Shown here piece after piece: positions 14,476 through 17,226 of a DNA stretch of 17,226 bases (positions are counted from its first letter, which is position 1; the number at the start of each line of letters is the position of its first letter). Under the pieces are notes generated by a model, which had not been told where the DNA came from, did not search any database, and saw only the letters and a list, made by a program, of their open reading frames with translations. The stretch lies in NCBI GenBank assembly GCA_026770585.1, contig MU648066.1, positions 10,329 through 27,554 of the forward strand, in the 5' to 3' direction. The stretch is from Baffinella frigidus (Eukaryota > Cryptophyceae > Cryptomonadales > Baffinellaceae). The position numbers and the translations under genes are program-made.

Positions 14476-14560
14476 CCCAGGCAGGTCCTAGGGCCCTGCC
14501 GTAGGGCGTATGGGACCCGCCCTAGGCAGGTCCTAGGGCCCTGCCGTAGGGCGTACTCCC
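14476..14560 (+). repeat. Tandem 45-bp CCTAGGCAGGTCCTAGGG repeat
   Basis: Two units of the core of the CTTAAGTGGC element family, without its terminal repeats, running into a GGCGGACACCGG family copy. Confidence 0.75.
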
Positions 14561-14638
14561 ACCATAGGCGGACACCGGAACTTATCCTGCAGAAAGGCCA
14601 TGCTTCTTTTCGGATCACATCAGGCCCCCCGGTGCAGA
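14555..14638 (+). repeat. GGCGGACACCGGAACTT family, copy 2
   Basis: CTCCCACCATAGGCGGACAC, GCAGAAAGGCCATGCTTC and ATCAGGCCCCCCGGTGCAG match 16681-16761. Confidence 0.75.
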
Positions 14639-14670
14639 TTTAAACGTGGCTCGAATGAGAGGTCGGACCC

Positions 14671-14793
14671 TAGAGGGGTACCTCGCTCATAAGAAAGCGC
14701 CACCCCCCCTAGGACCACCGTAAGGAACCAGGCATAGGCCTACTGTAGGGTCCAGGGGGGTGGCGCTTTCTTATGAGCGCGGTACCCCTGTAG
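14671..14793. mobile_element. GTACAGGGGTACCTCGCT MITE family, copy 2
   Basis: Long inverted arms: GGGGTACCTCGCTCATAAGA ... AGCGCC and GGCGCTTTCTTATGAGCG. Confidence 0.87.
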
Positions 14794-14848
14794 GACGGGA
14801 CCGCCTCGGGCGGAGAGAGCAGGAATGTATGTAGACATTATATATTTA

Positions 14849-14948
14849 TCCTTGAGTGGCGAGGGGGTCAAAATTGACCCCCACGAGGTCCTAGGCAGGT
14901 CCTAGGGCCCTACGGTAGGGCGTATGAGCCTACTCGCCACTCAAGGGA
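14849..14948. mobile_element. TCCCTTAAGTGGCGAG MITE, copy 1 with TA duplication
   Basis: TCCTTGAGTGGCGAG and CTCGCCACTCAAGGGA are inverted ends of a 100-bp element flanked by TA on both sides (14847-14848 and 14949-14950). Confidence 0.87.
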
Positions 14949-15038
14949 TAGGCATGGAGCGTAACGCACATGCGGACGCGGGTGAGAGTAATAAGGTGAA
15001 GGAGGTTGTGATGTTGTGGTGGTGTGTATTCGAGGTTG

Positions 15039-15138
15039 TTCTTAAGTGGCGAGGTGGTCAAAGTTGACAGCCAAGAGGTCCTAGGCAGGTCCTAGGGCCC
15101 TACGGTAGGGCGTGTGAGCCTACTGGCCACTTAAAGGA
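15039..15138. mobile_element. TCCCTTAAGTGGCGAG MITE, copy 2
   Basis: 100 bp, ends TTCTTAAGTGGCGAG and TGGCCACTTAAAGGA; the interior CCTAGGCAGGTCCTAGGG is as in copy 1. TA follows on the right only. Confidence 0.85.
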
Positions 15139-15180
15139 TATGAAGGAGGCTGGCGAATGATGAATCGTGTGCTGCATCCC

Positions 15181-15304
15181 GTACAGGGGTACCGCGCTCA
15201 TGAGAAACCGCCTCCCCCTAGGACCCTACAGTATGCCTATGCTTAGGGCCCTACGGTGATCCTAGCTAGGAGGGGGGGCAGTTTCTTATGAGCGAGGTAC
15301 CTGT
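15181..15304. mobile_element. GTACAGGGGTACCTCGCT MITE family, copy 3
   Basis: Left GTACAGGGGTACCGCGCTC, right CTTATGAGCGAGGTACCTG. The interior has CCCTACAGTATGCC and CCCTACGGTGATCC. Confidence 0.85.
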
Positions 15305-15431
15305 GAGCCTCAGTCGGACAGGTGACGAGCCTCGGTCGGACAGGTGACGAGCCTCGGGCCTCTCTCCTCCCAAGCGGGGTCTCAGTACCCCTGTATCACC
15401 GAGCAAGCCATAGAATGAGAACGGGCTACTA

Positions 15432-15654
15432 TTACAGAGATACCTCGCCTATAGCCCTTAAGTGCCCAGTAGGATCATACGCCCTACGGTAGGGCCCTAG
15501 GACCTGCTTAGGACCTCTTGCGGGTCAATTTTGATCGGCTGGCCACTTAAGGGATAAGAAACTGCCCCCCCCCTGGGACTGCCATAGGGCCCTCTCTAGG
15601 CATAGTTCTACTGTAGGGTCCTAGGGGGGGGGGGGGTTCTTATGAGCCAGGTAC
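15432..15654. mobile_element. GTACAGGGGTACCTCGCT MITE family, copy 4, split by a nested element
   Basis: The left part TACAGAGATACCTCGCCTA and right part TAAGAAACTGCC ... TTCTTATGAGCCAGGTAC are one element once 15454-15554 is removed. Confidence 0.83.
15454..15554. mobile_element. TCCCTTAAGTGGCGAG MITE, copy 3, nested, TA duplication
   Basis: A 101-bp element in inverse orientation (ends GCCCTTAAGTGCCCAG and CTGGCCACTTAAGGGA), flanked by TA at 15452-15453 and 15555-15556 inside the older MITE. Confidence 0.88.
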
Positions 15655-15721
15655 TGCGGATGGGATGGGATGGGATTTCGAAGCGTTAAAGCGCGTCGAA
15701 GCGTTGGCTTTAATCAACGTT

Positions 15722-15833
15722 GTACAGGGGTACCTCGCTCATAAGAAAACGCTTCCCCCTAGGGACCCCCATAGGGCCCTACTGTAGGGTCCTAGGGAGG
15801 AGGCGTTTTCTTATGAGCGAGGTACCCCTGTAC
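15722..15833. mobile_element. GTACAGGGGTACCTCGCT MITE family, copy 5
   Basis: The most complete copy: GTACAGGGGTACCTCGCTC and its perfect inverse at the right end, 112 bp. Its forward frame gives the RGTSLIRKR peptide, which is a by-product of the inverted repeat. Confidence 0.9.
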
Positions 15834-15960
15834 GGTGGCACGCACGTTCCCATGTCCGTCGGATCGAAACGCCGTGGACACTGTCACATGCCCGATGAGG
15901 ATACCCTTCAGCCGGTTCTGCCGCGATCCTCTGTACAGGGGGGCTTGATGTGGTCCGAAA

Positions 15961-16266
15961 GGAAGCATGGTCTTTCTTCAGAACAAGTTCCGGTGTCCGC
16001 CTATGGTGGGAGCTCGAAGAACCTCAAGGACCTAAAGGAGGGCACAGCAGCAGGAGGCGAAAGTTTTTTGACATTCTGCCTGCAGAATGCGAGGATGTTG
16101 ACCTTTGACAGAGCGGGCGAGCGTAAGCGAGAGCGTTTCCAGTCCAGCGACGCATTCATTCGTATTCCTTTAGGTCCTTCAGGTTTTAATTTCTCCCAAC
16201 ATATGCCAACGACACGCCATTCCGTAGAAGGGATCTGCAGAGAAAGCGTTTTTGCTTTCGGATCGC
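15961..16266. mobile_element. Palindromic element of the GGCGGACACCGG family
   Basis: An inverted copy (15961-16040) and a diverged direct copy (16165-16266) face outward around about 120 unique bases, so together they look like one element with long terminal inverted repeats. The open frame from 15720 to 16277 runs through it but has no recognisable domain. Confidence 0.65.
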
Positions 16267-16325
16267 GTTATGTGTAGCTGGCTCGTCTCGTACAAACTTA
16301 CGCTACTCCTAGAGTAGGCAAACGG

Positions 16326-16564
16326 TATTGTAGAATTCGGGTTGGCTTGGATTTTCTGAGGGTCGGGTCGGGCGGAAATCTGACGAAAATGCGCCGTTTT
16401 GTGTCATCTTATGGGTGGGGATGCAAACACAAGATATCTTGTCATCAATCTCATGCATCAGATAGCATAAAACTTCATTTAAGCCAGTCGCCTAACAAAA
16501 CATTCTTGGAATTTCGAATTACAGACCCTGAACCAAAATTCAAGCCAACCCGAATTCTACAATA
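16326..16564. mobile_element. 239-bp TA-flanked element with perfect 22-bp ends
   Basis: TTGTAGAATTCGGGTTGGCT plus TG is perfectly inverted at the right end, and TA flanks each side, as in Tc1/mariner-related MITEs. The interior CTTATGGGTGGGGATGC and GATAGCATAAAACTTC is shared with 9551-9727. Confidence 0.87.
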
Positions 16565-16655
16565 ACATACGGGGGCTGTTGCCGGTTCAGGAAAGTCTGA
16601 CAGGACAGCAGCTCGCCCCCCTTAAGCAGTCGAAGTTGCCTTGTTCACCAGGCAA

Positions 16656-16765
16656 TTTTAGGTCCTTGAGGTTCTTTTAACTCCCACCATAGGCGGGCAC
16701 TGGAATTTATCTGCAGAAAAGTCATGCGTCCTTTTGGATCAATCAGGCCCCCCCAGTGCAGAGGA
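16656..16765 (+). repeat. GGCGGACACCGGAACTT family, copy near the right end
   Basis: TTAGGTCCTTGAGGTTC, CTCCCACCATAGGCGGGCAC and ATCAGGCCCCCCCAGTGCAG match 14555-14638. Confidence 0.75.
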
Positions 16766-16930
16766 TCGCAGCGGAAACCGACTGAAGGGTATCCTTGTCG
16801 GGCATGTGAAGGCTTACGCGTACATACACACCAGGACCACACGTCGCCTAATCAGGAAAATCCCAGATGTGGCAGATGTCAGATGATCGAGATGAATCCA
16901 AATCCCGTGTTGACATGGCCGTTAAGCATT

Positions 16931-16995
16931 CCGTTACCTTATCCGTAGGGACCCCCCCTATGTTCCTACGGATTGCCTACGGTAGGGTCGTAAGT
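16931..16995 (+). repeat. CCGTTACCTTATCCGTAGG family core, rightmost copy
   Basis: CCGTTACCTTATCCGTAGGG followed by TTCCTACGGATTGCCTAC and GTAGGGTCGTAAGTC. Confidence 0.78.
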
Positions 16996-17130
16996 CGCTT
17001 GGGGCGGATGACAAACAAGGTGTGTCGAAGAAGAAATCATTAAAAAAAAATGTTTCATATGATGTATTTGTTAATAAGCCGTGAGCAGACCAGTGAGCCT
17101 ATCAACTTAAGAGACATTAATTAACTTTAG

Positions 17131-17226
17131 ATTTAAGCCAAATCAAATTTTAAGCCAAATCAAATTTAAGCCAAATCAAATTTTAAGCCAAATCAAATTT
17201 AAGCCAAATCAAATTTTAAGCCAAAT
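17131..17226 (+). repeat. AT-rich satellite, alternating 16/17-bp units
   Basis: TTTAAGCCAAATCAAA units alternate with a version one T longer, giving a 33-bp higher-order period. About six units, running out of the window. Confidence 0.93.

Noticed and set aside
15720-16277. 185-codon forward ORF beginning with RGTSLIRKR
   Set aside because: Its first 40 residues come from a terminal-inverted-repeat element and the rest crosses another palindromic element and unrelated sequence. No domain and no splice-supported context.

Overview
The window comes from a nuclear genome of a eukaryote, most likely a unicellular alga. It shows short exons split by GT-AG introns, plant-type CCCTAAA (TTTAGGG) heptamer arrays scattered internally, long microsatellites and a very dense load of short palindromic elements. 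Fragments such as the heptamer-encoded 'VWGLGFRV' frames and the element-encoded 'RGTSLIRKR' frame remind me of predicted proteins from cryptophyte genomes. That is recollection, not proof, so the lineage is left open.

One gene is present, on the + strand, entering from the left and ending at a TAA at 14416-14418. It cannot be seen as a long ORF because it is cut into about 12 exons of 51-144 nt, separated by introns of 0.3-2 kb. Joining exons 833-915, 1668-1779, 3008-3058, 5027-5170, then 5649-5708 or 6130-6189, then 6456-6578, 7676-7735, 9733-9843, 10425-10490, 12076-12135, 13186-13238 and 14349-14418 gives about 330 codons without a stop. These resolve into seven consecutive tetratricopeptide repeats of exactly 42 residues each, of the kinesin-light-chain type, plus a degenerate eighth repeat that acts as a C-terminal cap. 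The exact 42-residue register across eleven inferred junctions is the main evidence for the model.

The introns are the remarkable part. Nearly every one carries partial copies of the neighbouring exon edge with its splice site, often next to a microsatellite or a CCCTAAA-like array. Examples are a 97-bp tandem array repeating the exon B donor (1759-2167), five extra copies of the exon H acceptor and 5' end (8151-9540), and four extra copies of the exon J start (11413-12008). One exon is present as two full 60-nt versions (E and E'). Two CCCTAAA-filled introns are bounded by 11-12 nt direct repeats that coincide with the splice junctions, as expected if such arrays were inserted and became introns. 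Several exon copies differ from the real exon mostly at synonymous sites.

The introns and the 2.8 kb after the gene are packed with terminal-inverted-repeat elements of about 100-240 bp (MITE-like; at least nine families). They include one MITE nested in another with a TA target duplication, a 561-bp element with 27-bp perfect inverted ends and an empty-site paralogue beside it, and two perfect spacerless palindromes. Stretches where I see neither exon nor clear repeat are about 2168-2330, 4191-4331, 4669-4800, 6581-6815, 7251-7440, 7750-8150, 10713-10880, 12613-12760, 13690-13918, 15305-15430, 15834-15960, 16762-16927 and 16996-17130. No tRNA, rRNA, CRISPR array or second gene was recognised. 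The last 95 bases are a short AT-rich satellite running out of the window.
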